Of a stretch of DNA of 64,000 nt, positions 26,136 to 33,952 are shown one piece after another. Position 1 is the first letter of the stretch. Every line of letters starts with the position of its first letter. Source of the DNA: CAMPJM01 sp964440915 (GTDB taxonomy: Bacteria > Bacteroidota > Bacteroidia > Cytophagales > Cyclobacteriaceae). The stretch is from contig CAYTTV010000007.1 of assembly GCA_964440915.1 (NCBI GenBank), positions 21,154 through 85,153 of the forward strand, in the 5' to 3' direction. The notes below the pieces were generated by a model, which made no database searches, had not been told where the DNA came from, and saw only the letters and a list, made by a program, of their open reading frames with translations. A program made the translations under genes and the position numbers.

Positions 26136-26252
26136 TTAACCTTGTCTTTGTTTGAATCTTGGGTTCTTCTTGTTGATAACGTATAACTTTCCGTTTCTAC
26201 GGATAATTTTACAGTCAGCACTTCTCTTTTTTACTGATGCTCTAACCTTCAT
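26136..26252 (-). CDS. rpmJ: 50S ribosomal protein L36
   Basis: 38 aa, a short gene read from ATG (26250-26252) to TAA (26136-26138) on the minus strand. The peptide begins MKVRASVKKRSADCKIIRR and ends KNPRFKQRQG, a clear L36. Only Cys14 remains of the zinc-binding Cys3-His set, so this is the zinc-independent form. It sits 2 bp before rpsM and 50 bp after infA, the normal position. Confidence 0.96.
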   Translation of the reverse strand: MKVRASVKKRSADCKIIRRNGKLYVINKKNPRFKQRQG

Positions 26253-26302
26253 GATTTTTCAAATTTATTATATTAACGAAAGTGCTCCGTACTTTCATGA
26301 AT

Positions 26303-26521
26303 TTACTTGTATCGATAAACTATTCTGCCCTTACTAAGATCATATGGAGACATTTCCAATTTAACCTTATCGCCAGGCAATATCTTTATATAATTCATCC
26401 GCATCTTTCCAGAAATATGCGCAATAAGCTGATGTCCATTCTCAAGTTCCACTCGGAACATTGCGTTAGACAAAGCCTCTACTATAGTTCCGTCTTGCTC
26501 AATAGATGATTGTTTTGCCAT
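26303..26521 (-). CDS. infA: Translation initiation factor IF-1
   Basis: 72 aa, the standard size. An OB-fold protein that occupies the A site during initiation with IF-2 and IF-3. KQSSIEQDGTIVEAL, FRVELENGHQLIAHISGKMR and LSKGRIVYRYK are the family signatures. The start is 1 bp from the map stop codon, so map and infA are coupled, and rpmJ follows. Confidence 0.98.
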   Translation of the reverse strand: MAKQSSIEQDGTIVEALSNAMFRVELENGHQLIAHISGKMRMNYIKILPGDKVKLEMSPYDLSKGRIVYRYK

Positions 26522-26522
26522 T

Positions 26523-27296
26523 CTAAAATTTAAATACTTCTTCTATATATTTATGTGTTGTAAGAACTTCAGTTTTACCATTTATAATGGCTACTGTATG
26601 TTCATAATGTGCTGAAGGCTTCCTGTCTGCCGTTCGTATCGTCCACCCATCTGCTTCTTGCACAACATTTCTCACTCCTAAATTCACCATTGGTTCAATA
26701 GCGATGACCAATCCATTCTTAAGTAAAGCTCCTTTGCCTCGTTTTCCATAGTTAGGTACTTCAGGTGATTCATGTAGGTTTTTACCTAAGCCATGTCCCA
26801 CAAGTTCCCTTACTATCGAGTAACCAAAAGACTCTACATGCTGTTGAATTGAAAACCCTATATCTCCTATTCTATTTCCTAAAACAGCCTTCTCAATACC
26901 TATATAAAGCGACTCTTTTGTCACTTTCAACAAATTAAGGACTTCTTTGCTTACTTCCCCAACTGGATAGGTGTAAGCGCAATCGCTATGAAATCCCTTA
27001 TAATACACGCCTCCATCTATAGAGATTATGTCGCCTTCCTTTAATTCATAATCGCTAGGAAATCCGTGTACTACATTTTCATTAACAGATACACATAGTG
27101 AGGCTGGAAATCCATTAAAACCCTTAAAGGAAGGTTTACCTCCATGATCAAGAATAAAACGTTCAGCTTCTTTATCTAGCGTTTTAGTTTGTATTCCTGG
27201 CTTAATCATTGAAGCAACAAGGCCATGTGCACGAGACAAAATCTCTCCACTTTCCCTTATCTTTTCAATGTCTTCTTCAGTTTTATAATAAATCAT
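26523..27296 (-). CDS. map: Methionine aminopeptidase, type I
   Basis: 257 aa. Removes the initiator Met from nascent proteins and is essential in most bacteria. The five metal ligands are in place: Asp in SIDGGVYYKGFHSD (two Asp), His in VGHGLGKNLHE, and Glu in AIEPMVNLG and the C-terminal HYEHT segment. It has no N-terminal zinc/SH3 extension, so it is the short type Ia form. It lies between secY and infA in the spc operon. Confidence 0.97.
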   Translation of the reverse strand: MIYYKTEEDIEKIRESGEILSRAHGLVASMIKPGIQTKTLDKEAERFILDHGGKPSFKGFNGFPASLCVSVNENVVHGFPSDYELKEGDIISIDGGVYYKGFHSDCAYTYPVGEVSKEVLNLLKVTKESLYIGIEKAVLGNRIGDIGFSIQQHVESFGYSIVRELVGHGLGKNLHESPEVPNYGKRGKGALLKNGLVIAIEPMVNLGVRNVVQEADGWTIRTADRKPSAHYEHTVAIINGKTEVLTTHKYIEEVFKF

Positions 27297-27303
27297 TCAA
27301 CTT

Positions 27304-28617
27304 CTAAGCAACAGCAATATTCTGTGACCTACCTTTTACCCGTCCAGACTTCATCATCCCCTCATAGTGCCTCATCAATAGGTAGCTTTCAATCTGCTGT
27401 AATGTGTCTAAAATAACACCAACCATAATGAGTAGCGAAGTTCCACCATAAAATTGGGCAAACTCACGCGTCACTCCGAAAATGCTCGCAATAGCTGGCA
27501 ATATTGCTACGATAGCTAAAAATATAGAACCAGGCAGCGTAATTTTGGTCAGAATATTATCTATGAATTCTGAAGTTTGTCTTCCAGGTTTGATGCCTGG
27601 TATAAAACCACCATTCCTTTTCATATCGTCTGCTATCTGATTCGGATTTACCGTAATAGCAGTATAGAAGAAGGTAAATACAATAACCAAAATACCGAAT
27701 ACAACATTGTATTGCCATGTCGTGAAATCGGAAAATGTAGCACCAATATAAGCCGCAGTATCACTGGAATCTTGCCAAAGCCCTGCAAGCATTGCTGGTA
27801 AAAACATCAGTGACTGAGCAAATATGATAGGCATTACGCCAGAAGCGTTTATCTTTAAAGGAATATATTGCCTCTGCCCTCCATATACTTTATTCCCTAC
27901 TACTTGTTTAGCATATTGAACCGGTATCCTTCTTACGGCCTGTGTCAACATAACAACCGCCATGACCACAAAGAACAATACTACTATCTCAATAATAAAC
28001 AACAAAGCACCACTCATGCCTTTTGAAGCTGCTTCAAATATAATAGACTGTGGAAAGCGGCTAATGATACCAATCATGATTAACATGGAAATACCGTTAC
28101 CAATTCCTTTATCTGTAATACGCTCTCCTAACCACATACAAAACATTGTACCAGAGGTGAGGATTATAACTGCTGAAATCGTAAAGAATGTCCTGTCTAT
28201 TAATATTGCTTCGGCAGGTATCGTAGTGGTAAGATAGGCGGATCCTTGCGCCAATGTAATTAAAATGGTCAAGACCCTTGTAATCTGATTAATCTTATTC
28301 CTACCCGACTCGCCTTCTTTCTGCAACTTTTGGAAGTACGGAACCGCAATCGTCAACAATTGCACAACAATTGAGGCAGAGATATATGGCATAATACCTA
28401 AACCAAAAATGGAGGCATTGCTAAATGCACCTCCTAGGAAAGTATCTAATAATCCAAATATCCCTTGAGCTTCATTTAATTTGGAAGGGTCTATACCCGG
28501 TAATACTACAAAAGATCCTAGTCTGAAAATAACCAAAAACCCTAAGGTATTGAGTATCCTTATCCTAAGATCTTCAATAGAAAATATATTCCTTATTGTA
28601 GTGAAGAATTTTTTCAT
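27304..28617 (-). CDS. secY: Protein translocase subunit SecY
   Basis: 437 aa inner-membrane channel of the Sec translocon with ten predicted transmembrane helices. Helix 1 begins near LRIRILNTLGFLVIFRLG; the plug region lies near residues 60-75. Cytosolic loops include RRIPVQYAKQVVG and YGGQRQYIPLKINASGVMPI, and NPNQIADDMKRNGGFIPGI marks the C5-C6 region. SecE is encoded at 53.2 kb; SecG is not in the window. It lies between rplO and map, 3 bp from the rplO stop codon. Confidence 0.98.
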   Translation of the reverse strand: MKKFFTTIRNIFSIEDLRIRILNTLGFLVIFRLGSFVVLPGIDPSKLNEAQGIFGLLDTFLGGAFSNASIFGLGIMPYISASIVVQLLTIAVPYFQKLQKEGESGRNKINQITRVLTILITLAQGSAYLTTTIPAEAILIDRTFFTISAVIILTSGTMFCMWLGERITDKGIGNGISMLIMIGIISRFPQSIIFEAASKGMSGALLFIIEIVVLFFVVMAVVMLTQAVRRIPVQYAKQVVGNKVYGGQRQYIPLKINASGVMPIIFAQSLMFLPAMLAGLWQDSSDTAAYIGATFSDFTTWQYNVVFGILVIVFTFFYTAITVNPNQIADDMKRNGGFIPGIKPGRQTSEFIDNILTKITLPGSIFLAIVAILPAIASIFGVTREFAQFYGGTSLLIMVGVILDTLQQIESYLLMRHYEGMMKSGRVKGRSQNIAVA

Positions 28618-28620
28618 AAT

Positions 28621-29067
28621 TTAAAGCACGGTTGTTTTCCCGCCTAACTTTTCAATTGCCTGTTGAGCAGAAGAAGAAAAAGCATGTGCAGATACATCCA
28701 CTTTAGTTTTCAGTTCTCCCCTACCTAATATCTTAACCAAATCTTTCTTAGCAGCCAACCCGTGTTCCACCAACAAATTAAAATCAACAACTTCCGCATT
28801 TGTTAGTTCTACTAATTCCTGTAGCGTATCCAAATTAATAGCTTTCAGTTCGATTCTATTGGGGCTAACAAATCCAAATTTAGGCACACGGCGTTGAAGT
28901 GGCATTTGTCCACCTTCAAATCCCAATTTGCTTTTATATCCAGACCTAGATTTTGCACCTTTATGGCCTCTTGTAGAGGTTCCACCTCTGCCAGAACCAG
29001 TTCCGCGACCTATTCTTTTTCTATTCTTTACAGAGCCAGAGGCAGGTTTTATAGTATTTAATCTCAT
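28621..29067 (-). CDS. rplO: 50S ribosomal protein L15
   Basis: 148 aa. A mostly extended 23S rRNA binder. The Gly/Arg/Lys-rich N-terminus (GRGTGSGRGGTSTRGHKGAKSR region), FEGGQMPLQRRVPKFGF and the C-terminal globular part (VDVSAHAFSSSAQQAIEKLGG) are typical. It starts 96 bp after rpmD, a longer gap than between its neighbours, which holds a small AATGAAA/TTTCATT hairpin near 29.14 kb. Confidence 0.97.
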   Translation of the reverse strand: MRLNTIKPASGSVKNRKRIGRGTGSGRGGTSTRGHKGAKSRSGYKSKLGFEGGQMPLQRRVPKFGFVSPNRIELKAINLDTLQELVELTNAEVVDFNLLVEHGLAAKKDLVKILGRGELKTKVDVSAHAFSSSAQQAIEKLGGKTTVL

Positions 29068-29163
29068 TTTTGAAGCTAATTTGTTACGATAGAAGCCCTA
29101 GTCTTCCTTTGTAATCACACATATTTTAAAATGAAAACCCTAAAGACTTTCATTACATAAATC

Positions 29164-29343
29164 TTAAACTGTTGCAACAGAAACAAGATGGCTAACTTTT
29201 CTTACCATACCTGCTATTTGAGGCGTATTCTCGACCTCAACCGTTCTGTTGATTTTGCCTAAACCTAAAGCTTGAATTGTCAACTTTTGGTTTTTTGGTC
29301 TTCTTATAGTACTCCTTACTTGTGTTATTCTGATCTTGGCCAT
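29164..29343 (-). CDS. rpmD: 50S ribosomal protein L30
   Basis: 59 aa from the ATG at 29343, giving MAKIRITQVRSTIRRPKNQK, the expected N-terminus; the open frame extends upstream but that part is not L30. GLGKINRTVEVENTP and IAGMVRKVSHLV complete the family pattern. It lies 4 bp after rpsE in the spc operon. Confidence 0.97.
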   Translation of the reverse strand: MAKIRITQVRSTIRRPKNQKLTIQALGLGKINRTVEVENTPQIAGMVRKVSHLVSVATV

Positions 29344-29347
29344 CTTC

Positions 29348-29866
29348 CTATCCGTTAAAAACTTTAGACAATGATATACCTCTTTGAGCTGCCACTGCAT
29401 GTGCATCTCTCATATTGTGCAAAGCATCAAAAGTTGCTTTAACAACGTTATGCGGATTTGATGAACCTTTTGACTTTGCCAAAACATCTGTAATTCCTGC
29501 ACTTTCAAGTACAGCCCTTACGGAGCCGCCAGAAAGTACACCAGTACCTTTTGCAGCAGGCTTAAGCAGAACATAACCACCACTATATTTTCCTTCGGCA
29601 GAGTGAGGCACTGTTCCATTAATGATAGGCACCTTTACCAAATTCTTTTTAGCGTCGTCTATGCCTTTAGTAATAGCGTCAGTAACTTCGTTAGCCTTTC
29701 CCAATCCATATCCTACTACACCGTTACCATCTCCAACAACAACAATGGCGGAAAAACTGAACCTTCGTCCACCCTTAACTACTTTCGCTACTCTTTTTAT
29801 AGCAACAACTCGTTCTTTAAGTTCGATGTCGCTTGTCTTTACTGATCTTGAACTACCTTGAGACAT
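29348..29866 (-). CDS. rpsE: 30S ribosomal protein S5
   Basis: 172 aa. Shapes the mRNA entry channel and decoding fidelity. The dsRNA-binding-like N-terminal domain carries ELKERVVAIKRVAKVVKGGRR and FSAIVVVGDGNGVVGYGLGKA; the C-terminal domain has GTGVLSGGSVRAVLESAGI and KSKGSSNPHNVV. It is followed at 4 bp by rpmD and preceded by rplR across 66 bp without a recognised element. Confidence 0.97.
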   Translation of the reverse strand: MSQGSSRSVKTSDIELKERVVAIKRVAKVVKGGRRFSFSAIVVVGDGNGVVGYGLGKANEVTDAITKGIDDAKKNLVKVPIINGTVPHSAEGKYSGGYVLLKPAAKGTGVLSGGSVRAVLESAGITDVLAKSKGSSNPHNVVKATFDALHNMRDAHAVAAQRGISLSKVFNG

Positions 29867-29932
29867 AATATGATTTTTATCTGCCTGTTCTATTGGTAAA
29901 AGTACTTTCTATACTTTATATAATAGAATAAA

Positions 29933-30283
29933 TTAAAATTTTAACCCTGCTTCTCTTGCTCCTTCTGCCAAAGCTTTGATTCTGCCATGGTATAAGTAAC
30001 CATTCCTATCAAACACAACCTGATCAATACCACTTTGAGTAGCCTTTTCACCAAGCTTTGTTCCTACAACCTTGGCCAGTTCTATGTCAATATTGCTCTT
30101 ATCGCTCACTTCAGAGCTGGCAATAGAAACCAACGTGTGCCCCTTAGTATCGTCGATCAATTGAGCATAAATAGCCCTATTGCTTCTATACACTGAAAGT
30201 CTGGGCTTCTCAGCAGTACCACTGATCTTACGACGGATACTCTTCTTAATTCTGAACTTTCTATCTTGCTTATTCTTAGACAT
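29933..30283 (-). CDS. rplR: 50S ribosomal protein L18
   Basis: 116 aa. Binds 5S rRNA in the central protuberance. RKISGTAEKPRLSVYRSNRAIYAQLIDD, the middle helix with ELAKVVGTKLGEKA, and VVFDRNGYLYHGRIKALAEGAREAGLKF are diagnostic. It starts 10 bp after rplF. Confidence 0.97.
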   Translation of the reverse strand: MSKNKQDRKFRIKKSIRRKISGTAEKPRLSVYRSNRAIYAQLIDDTKGHTLVSIASSEVSDKSNIDIELAKVVGTKLGEKATQSGIDQVVFDRNGYLYHGRIKALAEGAREAGLKF

Positions 30284-30293
30284 CTTATATTAA

Positions 30294-30848
30294 TTATTTA
30301 GCAGCAGTTTTACCAGCCTTACGTCTTACAACTTCGCCTACAAAACGAATACCCTTGCCTTTATAAGGCTCTACTTTTCTGTATGACCTAATCTTGGCCG
30401 CTACTTGCCCTATAAGCTGTTTATCGATTCCTTCTAAAGTAACTATTGGGTTTTTCCCTTTTGCGGTTTCAGCCTTTACACTGATCTCTTTAGGGATGCC
30501 CATAAATATATTATGTGAATAGCCTAAGTTTAGCTCAAGAATATTGTCTTGCGCAGTTGCCCTGTATCCAACACCTACTAGCTCAAGTTCTTTCTTATAG
30601 CCGTTAGTTACCCCTTCGATCATATTATTGATCAATGTCCTATACAATCCATGGAGAGATTTGTGCCTTTTTTGTTCGGTAGGACGTTTCAATACAATTT
30701 CGCCCTCTTCTATTGCTAGTTCTATATCAGGATTAACTTCCTGAGCAAGTGTACCTTTAGGTCCTTTTACTGTAACCAAGTTGTCTGTAGAAATATCTAC
30801 AGTTACTCCGGAGGGAAGGCTGATGGGTTTTTTACCTATTCTAGACAT
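30294..30848 (-). CDS. rplF: 50S ribosomal protein L6
   Basis: 184 aa, two tandem RNA-binding domains near the factor-binding centre. MSRIGKKPISLPSGV and VTVKGPKGTL mark the first, while GIDKQLIGQVAAKIRSYRKVEPYKGKG marks the second, ending in a basic tail. It starts 13 bp after rpsH. Confidence 0.98.
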   Translation of the reverse strand: MSRIGKKPISLPSGVTVDISTDNLVTVKGPKGTLAQEVNPDIELAIEEGEIVLKRPTEQKRHKSLHGLYRTLINNMIEGVTNGYKKELELVGVGYRATAQDNILELNLGYSHNIFMGIPKEISVKAETAKGKNPIVTLEGIDKQLIGQVAAKIRSYRKVEPYKGKGIRFVGEVVRRKAGKTAAK

Positions 30849-30861
30849 TTTCTTTCCTCAA

Positions 30862-31260
30862 TTAATAAACGTGACATAATACTTCACCCCCAATATTCAT
30901 ATTCTTTGCTTCCTTATCAGTGATAACACCTTTAGAAGTAGAAAGAATTGCAATACCTAAGCCATTTAGTACACGGGGCATTTGCTCCGCATTGGTATAT
31001 TTTCTCAAGCCAGGCTTACTGATACGCTCTAGGTGAACGATGGCAGAAGCTTTGGTTTCAGGATTATATTTTAGTGCAATTTTTATAATTCCTTGCACGT
31101 TAACATCATCTATAAACTTATAATTTTGAATATAGCCTTTGTCGTATAGTACCTTGGTGATTTCCTTCTTTATATTGGACGCAGGGATGTCTACCACTCG
31201 ATGATTGGCTTTAATCGCATTCCTGAGCCTGGTCAAATAATCAGCTATTGGATCCGTCAT
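30862..31260 (-). CDS. rpsH: 30S ribosomal protein S8
   Basis: 132 aa. Primary 16S rRNA binder in the central domain and the spc-operon translational repressor in E. coli. MTDPIADYLTRLRNA opens it; KPGLRKYTNAEQMPRVLNGLGIAILSTSKGV and a final IGGEVLCHVY complete it. The 90 bp before it, unusually long for this operon, hold an internal promoter candidate. Confidence 0.98.
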   Translation of the reverse strand: MTDPIADYLTRLRNAIKANHRVVDIPASNIKKEITKVLYDKGYIQNYKFIDDVNVQGIIKIALKYNPETKASAIVHLERISKPGLRKYTNAEQMPRVLNGLGIAILSTSKGVITDKEAKNMNIGGEVLCHVY

Positions 31261-31304
31261 GGTTTCTCAATCTATTTAATCTTTACACACCGCAAATCGG
31301 CCTG

Positions 31305-31339
31305 CAAAAATACAGAACATTTTATATAAAAAAAACAAA
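31305..31339 (-). promoter_or_regulatory. Putative internal promoter before rpsH
   Basis: On the minus strand TATTTTTG (31305-31312) matches TAnnTTTG, with TTTG (31336-31339) 23 bp upstream. The spacer is longer than the 19 bp of the best promoters here and the region is A/T-rich, so chance is possible. It would give extra transcription of the rpsH-to-rplQ part. Confidence 0.35.
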
Positions 31340-31350
31340 AAGAAAATAAT

Positions 31351-31620
31351 TTACCAACTAGCTTTCGTAATGCCAGGTATTTTCCCAAAAGATGCCATTT
31401 CTCTGAACGTCACCCTAGAAATACCAAACTTCCTCATATAGCCCCTAGGCCTACCCGTTAGTTTGCATCTGTTGTGCAATCTAACTCTCGAAGAGTTTCT
31501 TGGTAATTTATCAAGACCTTCGTAGTCACCAGCTGCCTTTAATTCTTTTCTCTTAGCAGCATACTTTTCTACAAGCCTTTCTCTCTTTCTTTCTCTTGCT
31601 TTTATAGCTTCTCTTGCCAT
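31351..31620 (-). CDS. rpsN: 30S ribosomal protein S14
   Basis: 89 aa, the long zinc-free form: the CxxC pairs of the short ~61-aa type are absent. REAIKARERKRERLVEKYAAKR at the N-terminus, LPRNSSRVRLHNRCKLTGRPRGY and the final FGKIPGITKASW are typical. It follows rplE by 2 bp. Confidence 0.97.
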   Translation of the reverse strand: MAREAIKARERKRERLVEKYAAKRKELKAAGDYEGLDKLPRNSSRVRLHNRCKLTGRPRGYMRKFGISRVTFREMASFGKIPGITKASW

Positions 31621-31622
31621 AA

Positions 31623-32180
31623 TTATTTATTTTTTTTGTTTGTAAAAGGCAAACCTAATGCCTTCAACAGTTCATAACTTTCTTCGTCGGTTGGGGCATC
31701 GGTCACAAATGTGATATCCATTCCACTTATCCGATTAATCTTATCTATACTGATTTCAGGGAAAATAATTTGCTCCTTTACTCCGAGCGTATAATTTCCT
31801 CTTCCGTCAAAACCTTTGTCACTAATCCCTCTAAAATCACGCACCCTAGGCAGAGCGATTGTTATCAATCTGTCGATAAACTCGTACATCCTGTTACCCC
31901 TAAGTGTTACTTTTGCGCCGATCGGCATCCCTTCTCTAAGTTTGAAGTTAGATACAGAAGTTTTAGCAATAGTAGCCACAGCTTTCTGACCTGTAATGGT
32001 AGATAGTTCCTCCACACCAATATCAACAAGCTTTTTATCGGAAACCGCAGCTCCAATACCCTTATTGATCGTGACTTTTGTCACTTTTGGCACCTGCATA
32101 ACAGATTTGTATTCAAACTTTTCTTTCAATGCAGGAACAATCTCCTGTTGATATTTATCTTTTAATCTCGGATTTGCCAT
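31623..32180 (-). CDS. rplE: 50S ribosomal protein L5
   Basis: 185 aa from the ATG at 32180 (MANPRLKDKYQQEIV); an upstream in-frame extension overlaps rplX and is not L5-like. Binds 5S rRNA and contacts P-site tRNA. KVTINKGIGAAV, TVTLRGNRMYEFIDRL-type segment, LPRVRDFRGISDKGFDGRGNY and TDEESYELLKALGLPF are the conserved parts. One base separates it from rplX. Confidence 0.97.
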   Translation of the reverse strand: MANPRLKDKYQQEIVPALKEKFEYKSVMQVPKVTKVTINKGIGAAVSDKKLVDIGVEELSTITGQKAVATIAKTSVSNFKLREGMPIGAKVTLRGNRMYEFIDRLITIALPRVRDFRGISDKGFDGRGNYTLGVKEQIIFPEISIDKINRISGMDITFVTDAPTDEESYELLKALGLPFTNKKNK

Positions 32181-32181
32181 C

Positions 32182-32520
32182 TTATATAAAATCTCCTGTT
32201 TTTTTAGAATACCGCTGAAGCTTATTCTTATCATTGAGTTTTCTACCTATTCTGGTCGCTTCTCCTGTAGCAGGATCTACTACCATCAAGTTGCTAACAT
32301 GAATGGGAGCTTCTATTTTATCAATCCCTCCATTAGGGTTAGCTGCAGAAGGCTTTCTATGCTTAGTCACCAAGTTGATGCCCCCTACTATCGCTTTTTG
32401 TTTGGTTGTTATTACTTCCAAGACCTCTCCGGTTTTTCCCCTAGAGTTCCCAGAAAGTACCTTCACCGTGTCTCCCTTCTTGATATGAAGTTTAACTTTC
32501 TTATTAGATGCTTTCTCCAT
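32182..32520 (-). CDS. rplX: 50S ribosomal protein L24
   Basis: 112 aa. An assembly initiator near the exit tunnel. The KOW motif is KKGDTVKVLSGNSRGKTGEV, and GINLVTKHRKPSAANPNGGI and SNLMVVDPATGEATRIG follow as in other L24 proteins. It begins 2 bp after rplN. Confidence 0.97.
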   Translation of the reverse strand: MEKASNKKVKLHIKKGDTVKVLSGNSRGKTGEVLEVITTKQKAIVGGINLVTKHRKPSAANPNGGIDKIEAPIHVSNLMVVDPATGEATRIGRKLNDKNKLQRYSKKTGDFI

Positions 32521-32522
32521 TA

Positions 32523-32891
32523 TTATAAAACTTCAGGTGCCAATGACACAATTTTCATAAACTGCTTTTCTCTGAGCTCACGAGCAACAGGACCGAAAAT
32601 CCTTGTGCCTCTTGGCTCATTGTTATTATTTAAAAGAACAGCCGCATTGTCTTCAAAACGAATGTACGAGCCATCTTTCCTTCGAATCTCCTTTTTTGTT
32701 CTTACAATAACTGCCTTTGAAACAGTACCTTTTTTAAGACTACTGGATGAAAGAGCGGATTTTACGGTAACAACAATTTTATCACCTATAGAAGCATATC
32801 TTTTACCAGTACCTCCCAAAACTCGGATACACAACACTTCCTTTGCACCACTGTTATCCGCAACGTTTAATCTAGACTCTTGCTGTATCAT
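32523..32891 (-). CDS. rplN: 50S ribosomal protein L14
   Basis: 122 aa, the invariant bacterial length. MIQQESRLNVADNSGAKEV starts it; VVRTKKEIRRKDGSYIRF-type strand and GTRIFGPVARELREKQFMKIVSLAPEVL end it. It forms an intersubunit bridge and binds RsfS. It lies 2 bp after rpsQ. Confidence 0.98.
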   Translation of the reverse strand: MIQQESRLNVADNSGAKEVLCIRVLGGTGKRYASIGDKIVVTVKSALSSSSLKKGTVSKAVIVRTKKEIRRKDGSYIRFEDNAAVLLNNNNEPRGTRIFGPVARELREKQFMKIVSLAPEVL

Positions 32892-32893
32892 GA

Positions 32894-33151
32894 TTATTTA
32901 GCTCTTTCAATAATTTCAATTAATCTCCAACGCTTGTTTTTGCTTAATGGACGACTCTCCATAATTTTTACGGTATCTCCTATGCCACATTCGTTTTTCT
33001 CGTCATGTGCCATAAACTTAGTAGTCTTACCAATAAACTTCCCGTACATTGGGTGTTTCACCCTTCTTTGGACAGCAACAGTAATTGTACTGTTCATTTT
33101 GTTGCTGACAACTTTTCCGATTCTTTCTTTTCTGAGATTTCTGGGCTCCAT
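32894..33151 (-). CDS. rpsQ: 30S ribosomal protein S17
   Basis: 85 aa OB-fold, a primary 16S rRNA binder. RKERIGKVVSNKMNSTITVAV, RVKHPMYGKFIGKTTKFMAHDE and GDTVKIMESRPLSKNKRWRL are the family pattern. It follows rpmC by 8 bp in the S10-spc order. Confidence 0.97.
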   Translation of the reverse strand: MEPRNLRKERIGKVVSNKMNSTITVAVQRRVKHPMYGKFIGKTTKFMAHDEKNECGIGDTVKIMESRPLSKNKRWRLIEIIERAK

Positions 33152-33159
33152 TTCTTTAC

Positions 33160-33354
33160 TTATTTTGAAAGTTCCTTGGCACGAATAGCCGTTTTAAGTC
33201 TAGCCACTTGCTTTTTTGACTCCTGAATTTTCATAGGATTTTCTATAGGAGTTATGGCGTGAGCAAACCTCAACTTTTGAAGTGTTTCCGTCTCTATGGA
33301 TAACCTTTCGTTAAGCTCTTCAACGCTTAGGCCTGATATTTCTGAGTTTTTCAT
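33160..33354 (-). CDS. rpmC: 50S ribosomal protein L29
   Basis: 64 aa, two long helices at the tunnel exit where SRP and trigger factor dock. ISGLSVEELNERLSIETETL and LQKLRFAHAITPIENPMKI, then a basic second helix, match L29. It follows rplP by 60 bp. Confidence 0.96.
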   Translation of the reverse strand: MKNSEISGLSVEELNERLSIETETLQKLRFAHAITPIENPMKIQESKKQVARLKTAIRAKELSK

Positions 33355-33414
33355 CTGAGCATTAAATTTAAACCAAAGCTATTATAAAGTAAGTTTTGGT
33401 GTATATAGTATCTT

Positions 33415-33834
33415 CTATGCCACGTAGTCTCTACGTACCACAAATTTTGTCTTAATCGGCAGCTTTTGTGCAGCTAAACGCAAAGACTCTTGGGCGACAT
33501 CCATGTTAATACCTGTAGATTCAAAAAGAATTGTTCCTGGTCTAACTACCGCTACCCAATACTCTGGGGCTCCTTTACCTTTACCCATCCTTACCTCAGC
33601 AGGTTTCTTTGTAATGGGCTTGTCTGGAAATATTCTTATCCAAACCTGTCCTTCTCTTTTCATAGCTCTGGTCATGGCAATACGGGCAGCCTCGATTTGA
33701 CGACTAGTAATCCATCCAGGCTCCAAAGCCTTTATTCCAAAGGATCCGAATGCTAAGGTATGCCCTCTTTGAGCTATGCCTCTTACCCTTCCTTTCTGCT
33801 TTTTTCTAAACTTGGTTCTTTTCGGCTGTAACAT
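33415..33834 (-). CDS. rplP: 50S ribosomal protein L16
   Basis: 139 aa. Helps position A-site tRNA. MLQPKRTKFRKKQKGRVRG at the start, LEPGWITSRQIEAARIAMTR and GKGKGAPEYWVAVVRPGTILFE are diagnostic. Unusually for this operon, 118 bp separate it from rpsC; that gap carries two copies of AAACCTAAAA (33884-33893, 33942-33951) and a lone TAGGTTTG (33883-33890, minus). Confidence 0.97.
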   Translation of the reverse strand: MLQPKRTKFRKKQKGRVRGIAQRGHTLAFGSFGIKALEPGWITSRQIEAARIAMTRAMKREGQVWIRIFPDKPITKKPAEVRMGKGKGAPEYWVAVVRPGTILFESTGINMDVAQESLRLAAQKLPIKTKFVVRRDYVA

Positions 33835-33952
33835 CTTGTGTTCTATTTATCCTTTTAGGTCTTTATTTCGAATCTATATTCCCAAACCTAAAACCTTTGT
33901 TTTAAAATTTTACGATTATTCAGATCGAAACCTTGATTCGTAAACCTAAAAT

